Position numbers and translations under genes: made by a program. From NCBI RefSeq assembly GCF_003946605.1, contig NZ_RHOQ01000006.1:1-64000 (forward strand): a stretch of DNA of 64,000 nt, given 5' to 3'. Positions 1-6,757 of the stretch are shown in pieces (positions within the stretch are counted from its first letter, which is position 1; each line of letters opens with the position of its first letter). This stretch comes from Companilactobacillus baiquanensis. GTDB lineage: Bacteria > Bacillota > Bacilli > Lactobacillales > Lactobacillaceae. The notes beneath the pieces were generated by a model. That model searched no databases. It saw nothing but the letters and a program-made list of their open reading frames with translations, and was not told the DNA's origin.

Positions 1-77
1 CATTTATCTGGGCTATGTGTGGTGAGAACCAAACATATGATGATATGGATGCAGTTGCAATGGACGAATTAAGATAA
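1..77 (+). CDS. 3' end of an unidentified gene (partial)
   Basis: The frame beginning at base 3 is open from the window edge to a TAA at 75-77 and encodes a 24-residue C-terminus ending in acidic residues and Leu-Arg. It is followed at once by a terminator-like hairpin, as expected for a real gene end, and a sugar kinase gene begins 54 nt later. Too little is present to name the family; from its neighbour a sugar-metabolism role is possible but is only a guess. Confidence 0.5.
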   Translation, partial: FIWAMCGENQTYDDMDAVAMDELR

Positions 78-83
78 GACATT

Positions 84-114
84 AAAAGGGAGTCCTTAGG
101 ACGCCCCTTTTTTT
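84..114 (+). terminator. Rho-independent terminator between the partial gene and the sugar kinase
   Basis: A GGGaGTCC / GGACgCCCC stem with a TTA loop is followed by a run of T. It lies between the stop at 77 and the kinase Shine-Dalgarno, so some transcription may read through into the kinase. Confidence 0.65.
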
Positions 115-131
115 ATAAGGAGAGGGTAAGC

Positions 132-1091
132 ATGAGTGAAGTAATTACAATTGGAGAACCATTAGTTATTTTGGCTTCAAAAGATATGGATAAGAAATTA
201 GAAGATGTTAAAACATTTCAACGTCTTTTAGGAGGGGCTGAATTAAATGTTTCTATCGGTATTAGTCGTTTAGGACATTCAGTTCAATATATTTCTCAAG
301 TTGGTGATGATCCATTTGGCAAGTATGTTAAAAAAGAGATCAACGGACATAACGTAGGTACTGACTATATACTTGAAGACAATGAACATTGGACAGGTCA
401 TCAAATAAAACAATTGGTTTCTACTGGTGATCCAGATACTTTTAATTATCGTAAGAACTCAGCTGCTTCTTACTTAACATCAGAAGTAGTCGATAAAATT
501 GACTTAAGTGATGTTAAGTTTGCTCATATGTCAGGTATTTTTCCAGCAATTTCTTCAACTGCTGAAGATACATTTAGAAAATTATTTAAAAAATTAATTG
601 ATAATAATGTTAGAACCACCTTCGATCCTAACTTGCGTCCACAGTTATGGGAAAGTGAAGAAACAATGCGTAAGACTATCAATAATTTAGCAGGAATGGC
701 TAATATTGTTTTGCCTGGTATAAATGAAGGTAAAATTCTTATGGGAAGTTCAGATCCAGAAGAAATTGCTGACTTTTATCTTAAAGGTGAACAGACAGAA
801 ACAGTTATTGTGAAGGTTGGACCTGATGGTGCCTTTGTTAAGAATAAAGATGGTGAAAAGTTCACCGTTCGTGGTTTTAAGGTAGATCACGTGGTCGATA
901 CAGTTGGTGCTGGTGATGGATTTGCCTTAGGCGTTATAAGTGCTCTGTTGGAGGATAAGCCTTTGAAATCAGCAGTTCTAAGAGGTAATGCAGTGGGTGC
1001 GTTACAAGTTCAAACACCTGGTGATAACGATGGTTATCCAACTCCAGATGAACTAAAAGCTTTTTATGAAAAAGAAGAAGTAGCAGAATAA
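132..1091 (+). CDS. PfkB-family sugar kinase, 2-dehydro-3-deoxygluconokinase-like
   Basis: This 319-residue cytosolic kinase belongs to the PfkB/ribokinase family. The N-terminal GGAELNVSIG segment is the family signature 1, and DTVGAGDGF at residues 256-264 is signature 2 with Asp262 as the expected catalytic base. The overall pattern is closest to KDG kinases, which phosphorylate 2-keto-3-deoxygluconate, but substrate specificity within PfkB cannot be read from sequence alone and fructokinase-like activity is possible. The AAGGAGAGGG site at 117-126 supports the ATG start. A strong terminator follows, so the gene ends its transcription unit. Confidence 0.8.
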   Translation: MSEVITIGEPLVILASKDMDKKLEDVKTFQRLLGGAELNVSIGISRLGHSVQYISQVGDDPFGKYVKKEINGHNVGTDYILEDNEHWTGHQIKQLVSTGDPDTFNYRKNSAASYLTSEVVDKIDLSDVKFAHMSGIFPAISSTAEDTFRKLFKKLIDNNVRTTFDPNLRPQLWESEETMRKTINNLAGMANIVLPGINEGKILMGSSDPEEIADFYLKGEQTETVIVKVGPDGAFVKNKDGEKFTVRGFKVDHVVDTVGAGDGFALGVISALLEDKPLKSAVLRGNAVGALQVQTPGDNDGYPTPDELKAFYEKEEVAE

Positions 1092-1108
1092 ACTTTTGAG
1101 TATAAATT

Positions 1109-1150
1109 AATAGGTGCAGTAATCCAAGAGGATTACTGCACCTATTTTTT
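1109..1150. terminator. Bidirectional terminator, family-1 core
   Basis: A perfect 17-bp stem with a 4-nt loop is followed by T on the plus strand and preceded by A on the other, so it can serve both the kinase and the convergent oxidoreductase. The inner arms read GCAGTAATCC and GGATTACTGC, a core shared with five other terminators in the window. Confidence 0.9.
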
Positions 1151-2137
1151 TTAGATTTTTGCGACTATTTTTCCCATTGTTTTATGCTGTTTGATTTTTT
1201 CTAAACCTACTGGGATATCTTCAAAGTTAATTATTTCATTTACCATTGGATCAACTATTTTTTTGGCTACTAATTGGATTAAATCATCTGACATCTTTGC
1301 AAGATCATTTAATTGTGCTTCGTTTTTACTTTGATGTACTCCACCAAGATTTAAAGTTAAAACACTTTGTCCCTTAGCATGTAAATCATAATTAGTAATA
1401 TCTGGAGTGTTTAAAATCGTTACTATTCCACCATTATATGCTAGACGATTTAAATCATCTTGAACGGTTTGACCGCCAACAGTGTTAATGATCAAATCGA
1501 CTCCTAAATTTTTAGTAATTTTATTTATCACTTGATCAACATCTTCATTATGATAATCAATAATAAAATCAGCACCTAATTTTTTAGCAAAAGGAATTTT
1601 GCTTTTTGAGACAGTCGTTATAACGGTCAATCCGGAATTTTTAGCCAATTGAATATCTATTCCACCAACGCCACCAGCACCAGCATGGATCAAAACAGTT
1701 TTCTTGCCACTAAGACTAAGCTTTCGATACATCGCTTGATAAGCAGTCAACCCACTGCAGAGGATTGCGGCTGCAGATTCGTATGATACCGAATCGGGTA
1801 TTCTGGTGACGACGTTAGATTTGGCTTTAGCAATTTCCGCAAAAGTACCATTTTTAGATAAATCGTTATGAAAGAAAACTCTTTCGCCAACTTTAAATTG
1901 TTTAGGATTATTTTCACCGACAGCTATAACTTCTCCGGCACCATCTAATCCTAAGATGTGTGGATAAGACCATTTAGAATTGTGCTTTTCAGCTAGTTTG
2001 TAGTCGACAGGATTCAAAGCCACTGCATGAAGTTTTACTAAAATTTCATTATCTATAATTTTGGGAGTGGGCATTTCAATTAACTGAATATTTTCAATGC
2101 CAAAGTCTGTATTTTCTTTTATAGTTAATGCTTTCAT
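1151..2137 (-). CDS. NADPH:quinone reductase-like MDR oxidoreductase
   Basis: This 328-residue protein is a zinc-independent medium-chain dehydrogenase/reductase of the quinone-oxidoreductase type. An N-terminal GroES-like fold (NPVDYK segment, then GLDGAGEV) is followed by a Rossmann domain with HAGAGGVGG near residue 150. The cysteine cluster of the structural zinc site of alcohol dehydrogenases is absent. Such enzymes reduce quinones or enones with NADPH; the physiological substrate is unknown. A GAGGTAT site precedes the ATG. The gene stands alone, convergent with the sugar kinase and divergent from bcrC. Confidence 0.85.
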   Translation of the reverse strand: MKALTIKENTDFGIENIQLIEMPTPKIIDNEILVKLHAVALNPVDYKLAEKHNSKWSYPHILGLDGAGEVIAVGENNPKQFKVGERVFFHNDLSKNGTFAEIAKAKSNVVTRIPDSVSYESAAAILCSGLTAYQAMYRKLSLSGKKTVLIHAGAGGVGGIDIQLAKNSGLTVITTVSKSKIPFAKKLGADFIIDYHNEDVDQVINKITKNLGVDLIINTVGGQTVQDDLNRLAYNGGIVTILNTPDITNYDLHAKGQSVLTLNLGGVHQSKNEAQLNDLAKMSDDLIQLVAKKIVDPMVNEIINFEDIPVGLEKIKQHKTMGKIVAKI

Positions 2138-2239
2138 AATATACCTCGGTCTTTTTAATAATATTATGTCACAAGATTAAAAGAATATAGATAAGTGTTT
2201 ATAAATAATTACTTGTTTTTTAATGATAATTACTTTATA

Positions 2240-2275
2240 TTATTTAGTAATCAAGTACTTAATGTTATTTAGTAA
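2240..2275. repeat. Direct repeat in the promoter region of bcrC
   Basis: TTATTTAGTAA occurs at 2240-2250 and again at 2265-2275, 25 bp apart, just upstream of the BcrC-like gene. The spacing of about two helical turns would suit a dimeric regulator, but such AT-rich repeats also arise by chance and no regulator is identified. Confidence 0.4.
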
Positions 2276-2287
2276 AAGGAGAACCAA

Positions 2288-2881
2288 ATGAATTCAGTCG
2301 ATATTTCACTTTTTAGATCTATTAATAATTTGACAGATATAAAATTTTTTGACCCAATTGGCATTTTTCTTGCTAAATACTCAATCTATGTTTTAGCTGT
2401 TTTTCTGATTTTTAAATGGTTTCAAAAACGCGATAATACACAATACCGCATTTATTTAATAATTTCGATTTTAACGGCATTAAGTTCAGAAATGTTTGGG
2501 AAACTTTTGGCGGGAAGAATGTATTATCATACACAACCATTTACGGTTTTGAATAATGTTCATCAGCTGATCCCAAAGACAATTGGAAATAGTTATCCGA
2601 GTGATCACACAATAATTTTCTTTAGTTTCATGATAATTTTATTTTTCTGTACTAAAACGTGGAGTCGATATAACTATTTGCTAATTGCCATTCTAGTTTC
2701 TCTTTCGAGAGTCTTTGTTGGGGTACATTATCCATCTGATATTTTTTTTGGAATGTTGATAGCACTAATAATAGGTAGTATTTGGTATAAATTATTAGCA
2801 AAATCCCAGTTCATGTCTAAATTAGTAGATTTTTATGCTCAACTAGAGAAGGAATTCTTTAATAAATTAGGGTTTGAATAG
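2288..2881 (+). CDS. PAP2-family undecaprenyl-diphosphate phosphatase (BcrC-like)
   Basis: This 197-residue membrane protein of about six helices carries the lipid-phosphatase motifs: a Lys/Arg-containing motif at KLLAGRM, PSDH at residues 104-107, and an SR...H...D motif at SRVFVGVHYPSD near residues 140-151. BcrC-type enzymes dephosphorylate undecaprenyl diphosphate at the outer membrane face to recycle the lipid carrier for peptidoglycan synthesis, and they contribute to bacitracin tolerance. The C-terminus has a short charged tail. It stands alone with an AAAGGAGAA ribosome site. Another PAP2 lipid phosphatase activity cannot be excluded. Confidence 0.82.
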   Translation: MNSVDISLFRSINNLTDIKFFDPIGIFLAKYSIYVLAVFLIFKWFQKRDNTQYRIYLIISILTALSSEMFGKLLAGRMYYHTQPFTVLNNVHQLIPKTIGNSYPSDHTIIFFSFMIILFFCTKTWSRYNYLLIAILVSLSRVFVGVHYPSDIFFGMLIALIIGSIWYKLLAKSQFMSKLVDFYAQLEKEFFNKLGFE

Positions 2882-2896
2882 TAATTCTATTTTTTC

Positions 2897-2925
2897 TTGT
2901 GTAAACTTATTAGTGAGAATATAAA
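2897..2925 (+). promoter_or_regulatory. Sigma-A-like promoter of the PadR gene
   Basis: TTGTGT and TATAAA are separated by 17 bp, and the PadR start codon lies 16 nt downstream of the -10 element. The very short leader is plausible, but the site is unproven. Confidence 0.5.
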
Positions 2926-2940
2926 TAGAGGATCAAACTG

Positions 2941-3255
2941 ATGAATAAAGAAATGTTAAAGGGAACGATCGATTTACTGATTCTGTCAGTTTTGAAAGAT
3001 AATGACAATTATGGTTATCAAATTTCAAAGGTTATTACTGATAAATCGGGTGAAACTTTTGAGATTCAAGAAGCAACACTGTATTTATCATTAAAGAGAC
3101 TAGAAAAACAAACTTATATTGAATCATACTGGGGCGAAAAATCTCACGGTGGTAAAAGGAAGTATTATAAGATAACTGAACAAGGTTTGGAACAATTAAT
3201 GTTATTGAAAAAGGACTTTAATCGTCTGTCCGATATTGTAAAAAGGTTTATATGA
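2941..3255 (+). CDS. PadR-family transcriptional regulator
   Basis: This 104-residue protein is a compact PadR regulator. The N-terminus runs MLKGTIDLLILSVLKDNDNYGYQI, split here by the conserved GYQI segment, followed by a winged helix with ATLYLSLKRLEKQ and GGKRKYYKIT, typical of the family. PadR proteins are small dimeric repressors that usually control a neighbouring membrane or efflux gene. The next gene starts just after the stop and encodes a membrane protein with a HAAS-like segment, so the two form a module and the regulator is probably autoregulated. The ligand is unknown. Confidence 0.9.
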   Translation: MNKEMLKGTIDLLILSVLKDNDNYGYQISKVITDKSGETFEIQEATLYLSLKRLEKQTYIESYWGEKSHGGKRKYYKITEQGLEQLMLLKKDFNRLSDIVKRFI

Positions 3256-3266
3256 GGTGTGATAAA

Positions 3267-3872
3267 ATGGAATATTTTTCATTGAAGCAAATTAGTTTTA
3301 AATTAATTTTAATTGTTTCGGCGTTATTGTTCTTTATCTGCTACTACTTAGACAGCGTGATCGATCCATCCAAAACAGAGTTTATATTTGTAGTTGGTTA
3401 CATGTTTGCAATTATGTTAGCGGCTTTCTGGTCAATTTTGAATTATATTGATCATTTGCGTATAAATCCGCTTTATAAGACCTATCACTCTATAGATGAA
3501 TTTATTAATGACTTATCAGTTTCCATTGACGAAAAAAATGAGATCGAGACGATGATGATCGATTATGTGTCTGACCAAAAGAAGTTGGGTAAAGATGAGG
3601 ATCAGGCAATCAAAGAGATTATTCAACAATTTAAGCGTGGTGAACTTACTGAAAAAGATGTTTTCTTTGTTCACGTTCATAAATATTTGTTAGGTTTGGG
3701 CATGATTCTTTTGTTAGTAACAGCTGTGATTTATTTATTGGGTGTTTTGAGTCCGATATTTCAAAGTAAATTTTTTATAGTTTTGGAAATAACAACCTTC
3801 TGCTTTGCGTTAGGATTTTATTTGTCATTTTTTATGTATAATATTCTGAATAAAATCTTAATTAGAAAATAA
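3267..3872 (+). CDS. Membrane protein with HAAS/DUF1700-like segment, PadR partner
   Basis: This protein of about 201 residues has two N-terminal transmembrane helices, a soluble helical middle (roughly residues 75-125) and two C-terminal helices. The middle, which has YVSDQKKLGKDEDQAI, resembles the HAAS domain commonly paired with PadR regulators. I place the start at 3267, since GAGGTG at 3254-3259 is correctly spaced for it; an in-frame ATG at 3252 overlaps the PadR stop and is less likely. The function is unknown; by context it may be the target or a signalling partner of PadR. Confidence 0.7.
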   Translation: MEYFSLKQISFKLILIVSALLFFICYYLDSVIDPSKTEFIFVVGYMFAIMLAAFWSILNYIDHLRINPLYKTYHSIDEFINDLSVSIDEKNEIETMMIDYVSDQKKLGKDEDQAIKEIIQQFKRGELTEKDVFFVHVHKYLLGLGMILLLVTAVIYLLGVLSPIFQSKFFIVLEITTFCFALGFYLSFFMYNILNKILIRK

Positions 3873-3879
3873 GTGTCAA

Positions 3880-3910
3880 TTGTATACTTTGATAATGAAA
3901 ATGATATAAT
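3880..3910 (+). promoter_or_regulatory. Candidate promoter of the small membrane protein
   Basis: A perfect TATAAT at 3905-3910 lies 25 nt before the start codon. The best -35 is TTGTAT at 3880-3885 with a long 19-bp spacer, so the -10 is convincing and the -35 is weak. Confidence 0.5.
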
Positions 3911-3934
3911 CTAGTCTAAATAAGGAGGAGTCGA

Positions 3935-4180
3935 ATGCTCACATTAATGGCGACAAATACTGCTAGTAGTGCACCTTTGTTAATAGCAGTTTTAGTAGCA
4001 ATTTTAGTTATTATTTGGCTACTTATTAAGACTGGAGCGGCGTTATTACGTCATCCGATCATTGGGATCATCTTAATAGTATGTGGATTTTTAGGACTTT
4101 GGAATTTCTTTATCGTCGGTATAGGAATCATTGTTGGTGGAATAGTTTTCTTAGTCCTAACCTCATTTTTTAATAATTAG
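3935..4180 (+). CDS. Small hydrophobic membrane protein, unknown function
   Basis: This 81-residue protein is almost entirely hydrophobic, with a long N-terminal helix, a short RHP turn and one or two further helices rich in Gly and Ile. An AAGGAGGAG site precedes the ATG, and a promoter-like TATAAT lies upstream, so it looks genuinely expressed. I do not recognise a family. It stands alone and ends at a hairpin-rich region with a terminator. Confidence 0.65.
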   Translation: MLTLMATNTASSAPLLIAVLVAILVIIWLLIKTGAALLRHPIIGIILIVCGFLGLWNFFIVGIGIIVGGIVFLVLTSFFNN

Positions 4181-4192
4181 AATAGAAAAATC

Positions 4193-4218
4193 AGAGCGTG
4201 ATATAAGCGTCACACTCT
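4193..4218. repeat. Hairpin resembling a shortened copy of the dispersed intergenic repeat
   Basis: AGAGcGTGA pairs with TCACaCTCT. The left arm AGAGCGTG and the following ATAAG/GCG and TCAC segments resemble the outer hairpin of the larger repeat at 49921-50060, and here too a terminator follows downstream. The relationship is tentative. Confidence 0.35.
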
Positions 4219-4231
4219 AACTAATGAAAAT

Positions 4232-4268
4232 AAGCCCGGTAATCCAATTTTTGGATTACTGGGCTTTT
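4232..4268 (+). terminator. Rho-independent terminator, family-1 core
   Basis: A 16-bp stem with one G-U pair encloses a short T-rich loop and is followed by TTTT. The inner arms are GTAATCC and GGATTAC, the core shared by other terminators here. Confidence 0.88.
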
Positions 4269-4362
4269 GTATTTTAAGCAGGAAGATTTATTTTGTTGTC
4301 GATTTGCCAATCATGAAATCAGCCGACACATGTTACTCTTTTGTTAAAAGAGGGGAAGCCAT

Positions 4363-4704
4363 ATGAAAAAAATGAGCGGGGCTCAATTGGCAGGCTGGAT
4401 AGTCTTTTGGGTAAATTACGCTGTACTTATCGCAATTTGGATCGTTTACACAATTCATCCTAAAAACTTATCTATCATACCAAATGATCTTCTTTCTTCC
4501 AATTTTACGTTAGGAATATATTTATTTGTGGTACTTTTTGTTCAAGGAATCGCTGGTATAGCAATAAAAAAACTTCATGAAGAAAATTATTGGTCAATCG
4601 TATTATTGATCATTGGTATATTTTTCAACTGGTTTTATATAATTGCGGCCGTTTGGGGAATGGTTTTGAATCAAAAAGTTGAGAATACTAATTCAAGAAC
4701 TTAG
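4363..4704 (+). CDS. Four-helix membrane protein, first of a tandem pair
   Basis: This 113-residue protein has four predicted helices: GWIVFW near the N-terminus, IHP after helix 1, a third helix ending in IKKLHEENYW, and a fourth helix FNWFYIIAAVWGMVLNQK. The protein encoded 33 nt downstream shares GWIVFW, IHPK, IKKLH and the NW-Y-I-WG-LN signature, so the two are clear paralogues from a local duplication. The function is unknown; it resembles small uncharacterised lactobacillal integral membrane proteins. An AGGGGAAG ribosome site precedes the start. Confidence 0.7.
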   Translation: MKKMSGAQLAGWIVFWVNYAVLIAIWIVYTIHPKNLSIIPNDLLSSNFTLGIYLFVVLFVQGIAGIAIKKLHEENYWSIVLLIIGIFFNWFYIIAAVWGMVLNQKVENTNSRT

Positions 4705-4737
4705 TTACGTGATAAACTGAATTTGAGGTAATTTGAT

Positions 4738-5067
4738 ATGAAGAGTAAAGCGCAAGTAAGTGGTTGGATTGTTTTTTGGATAACTAATATTTTGATTTTA
4801 GGGCTAATACTAGTTTCGATTATTCATCCAAAATATCGGACTTCAATTCCATATGACTTGTCTTCAACCATTTTGGCTTTGGTTATATTGATATTTATTG
4901 TAATTATTCAAATCGTTGTAGGAATGTCGATAAAGAAATTACATCAAAATATATATTGGCCGGTGGTACTTTTAGCGATTGGTGCGATCAGTAACTGGCT
5001 ATATCTTATACCATCAATTTGGGGAATAATTTTAAATCGGAAAAAGATGACACGCTTCAATAAGTAA
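4738..5067 (+). CDS. Four-helix membrane protein, second of a tandem pair
   Basis: This 109-residue integral membrane protein has the same topology and conserved signature as its upstream neighbour: SGWIVFW, IIHPK, MSIKKLH, and an NWLYLIPSIWGIILN-like last helix. Roughly 40% of aligned residues look identical by eye. The two genes are 33 nt apart on the same strand and end together at a shared terminator, so they are probably co-transcribed and may form a heteromer. No function can be assigned. Confidence 0.7.
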   Translation: MKSKAQVSGWIVFWITNILILGLILVSIIHPKYRTSIPYDLSSTILALVILIFIVIIQIVVGMSIKKLHQNIYWPVVLLAIGAISNWLYLIPSIWGIILNRKKMTRFNK

Positions 5068-5080
5068 TAGTTTTAACGCG

Positions 5081-5114
5081 AAGAGGATGTGACGAAAGTC
5101 ACATCCTCTTGTAT
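5081..5114. terminator. Bidirectional terminator, family-2 core
   Basis: A perfect 13-bp stem closes a GAAA tetraloop, flanked by A and T runs. It serves the tandem membrane genes and the convergent permease. The core AGGATG...CATCCT recurs at 8535-8566 and 50022-50059. Confidence 0.85.
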
Positions 5115-5117
5115 TTT

Positions 5118-6527
5118 TTATGCTCTGATTTTTGAATGTTTATAAGAATATCCAAAGTAAACGCAAAGTCCGATGGCGAACCAAACGATGAATCTTAGCC
5201 ATGTCTCCCAGTTCAAGCCAAAAATGAGCATGATACAGAATAAAATCGCAATTATTGGTGTGAATGGAACTCCGGGAGCTTTGAAACCACGATGAATCTC
5301 GGGATGTTTACGTCTCATCCAAAGGACACCTGCTGAAACGAGGATAAAGGCTGTTAAAGTTCCTATATTAACAAGCTCTGATAGGATATTTAGATTAACA
5401 ACTCCTGCTGCCAAAGCAGTAATGATACCGAAGAACCATGTTCCCTTGTAAGGAGTTTGATGTTGCAAACTTACATCACCAAAGAATTTAGGAAATAGAC
5501 CATCACGCGACATTGAGTAAGTGATTCTTGATTGACCATAAAGTTGAACTAAGATAACGGTTGTCATACCTAGAATGGCGCCAATACTTACAATGATACT
5601 TAACCAAGTTTGACCAGTTGCCTTTAAAACAGCTAGGATCGGTGCATCTAGGAATTTAGCAAAAACGGTATATTTAACGACACCAGTCATGACTAAAGTC
5701 ATAGCAATATAGAGAACTGTTGAAATACCTAGTGAGAAAAGAATGCCTTTTGGCAATGTTTTACTAGGATTGACTGTTTCTTCAGCACTTGAGGAAACGG
5801 CATCAAAACCAATAAACGAGAAGAAAACGATTGATGCGGCTGGAATAACCCCAGAAGCAGTACCATTATGGAATGAATAAATTCCATAAGGAGTAAATGG
5901 CTTCCAATTTTGAGGTTTTATAAACCAGACAGTACAAACAATAAATAAAAGAATAACGGCTAATTTGATAACAACCATTGTATCGTTAACACGTTTTGTT
6001 TGATTGATACCCATGGCAATGATGCAAGTAATTAAGATAACTATTAAAAATGCCGGAAGATTAAAGTAAGTTTTGACACCGGGAGTAGTTCCGGCGGCAG
6101 CTGTCAGTATTTTCGGAATATGTATACCAAGATTGTCCATTAAATTGACGAAATATCCTGACCAGCCGGCAGCAACAGTAGCTGCACCTAAAGCATATTC
6201 GAGGATTAGATCCCATCCGATAATAAATGCAATTATTTCACCAAAAGAAATATAAGAATACGTATAAGCAGACCCGGCTACTGGTGCCATTGAAGCAAAT
6301 TCTGCGTAACACAATCCAGCGAAACCGCAACAGATAGCGGCAATTAAAAATGATAAAGCTAATGAGGGACCGGTGGTTAAAGCACCTTTACCAGTCAGTA
6401 CGAAAATACCAGTTCCGATAATAGCCCCGATCCCCAAAAAAGTTAAATCCCATGTATGGAGAGTTCGCTTCAAAGGAGAGGTTCTATCAAGCAATTCATT
6501 AATGTCTTTTTTTACAAATACATTCAT
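5118..6527 (-). CDS. APC-superfamily amino-acid permease (CAT/YfnA type)
   Basis: This 469-residue transporter of about 12 helices begins with a short cytosolic tail and then GIGAIIGTGIFVLTG, the APC helix-1 signature with its unwound Gly-rich substrate site. GFDAVSSSAEE in helix 6 is typical of the cationic amino-acid transporter subfamily, to which Bacillus YfnA belongs. It should import amino acids by proton symport or exchange; the substrate, basic or branched, cannot be read from sequence. It stands alone, convergent with the tandem membrane genes and divergent from pyruvate oxidase. Confidence 0.88.
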   Translation of the reverse strand: MNVFVKKDINELLDRTSPLKRTLHTWDLTFLGIGAIIGTGIFVLTGKGALTTGPSLALSFLIAAICCGFAGLCYAEFASMAPVAGSAYTYSYISFGEIIAFIIGWDLILEYALGAATVAAGWSGYFVNLMDNLGIHIPKILTAAAGTTPGVKTYFNLPAFLIVILITCIIAMGINQTKRVNDTMVVIKLAVILLFIVCTVWFIKPQNWKPFTPYGIYSFHNGTASGVIPAASIVFFSFIGFDAVSSSAEETVNPSKTLPKGILFSLGISTVLYIAMTLVMTGVVKYTVFAKFLDAPILAVLKATGQTWLSIIVSIGAILGMTTVILVQLYGQSRITYSMSRDGLFPKFFGDVSLQHQTPYKGTWFFGIITALAAGVVNLNILSELVNIGTLTAFILVSAGVLWMRRKHPEIHRGFKAPGVPFTPIIAILFCIMLIFGLNWETWLRFIVWFAIGLCVYFGYSYKHSKIRA

Positions 6528-6664
6528 GAAACAACACCACCTTTGTTTTATATCGGAAATTCTAAGGCCTGTTTAAATGTTATTCCAGAATAATGTATTT
6601 CTATAATTGAAAAGAGTTTTTTTAAAAAATGAATAAATACTTTGTTTACGCCGAGAAAAGATAT

Positions 6665-6693
6665 TTGACAAAATAACCCCTTTAGAATAAAAA
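6665..6693 (+). promoter_or_regulatory. Candidate promoter of pyruvate oxidase
   Basis: A perfect TTGACA at 6665-6670 is followed after 17 bp by TAAAAA at 6688-6693, a weak -10. TAGAAT at 6683-6688 matches better but is only 12 bp away. The -35 is convincing; the exact -10 is not. Confidence 0.45.
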
Positions 6694-6700
6694 TGATCAT

Positions 6701-6714
6701 TGTATTCGTTTTCA
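6701..6714 (+). promoter_or_regulatory. Candidate cre (CcpA site) upstream of pyruvate oxidase
   Basis: TGTATTCGTTTTCA matches the cre consensus TGWAANCGNTNWCA at every fixed position except the fifth. It lies just downstream of the promoter and 44 nt before the gene, where CcpA binding would block transcription. CcpA control of pox genes is known in Lactobacillus plantarum. Confidence 0.55.
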
Positions 6715-6757
6715 AATGAGAGAAATCCCATTAATTTCAAAGAAGGAAAGTGGAATT

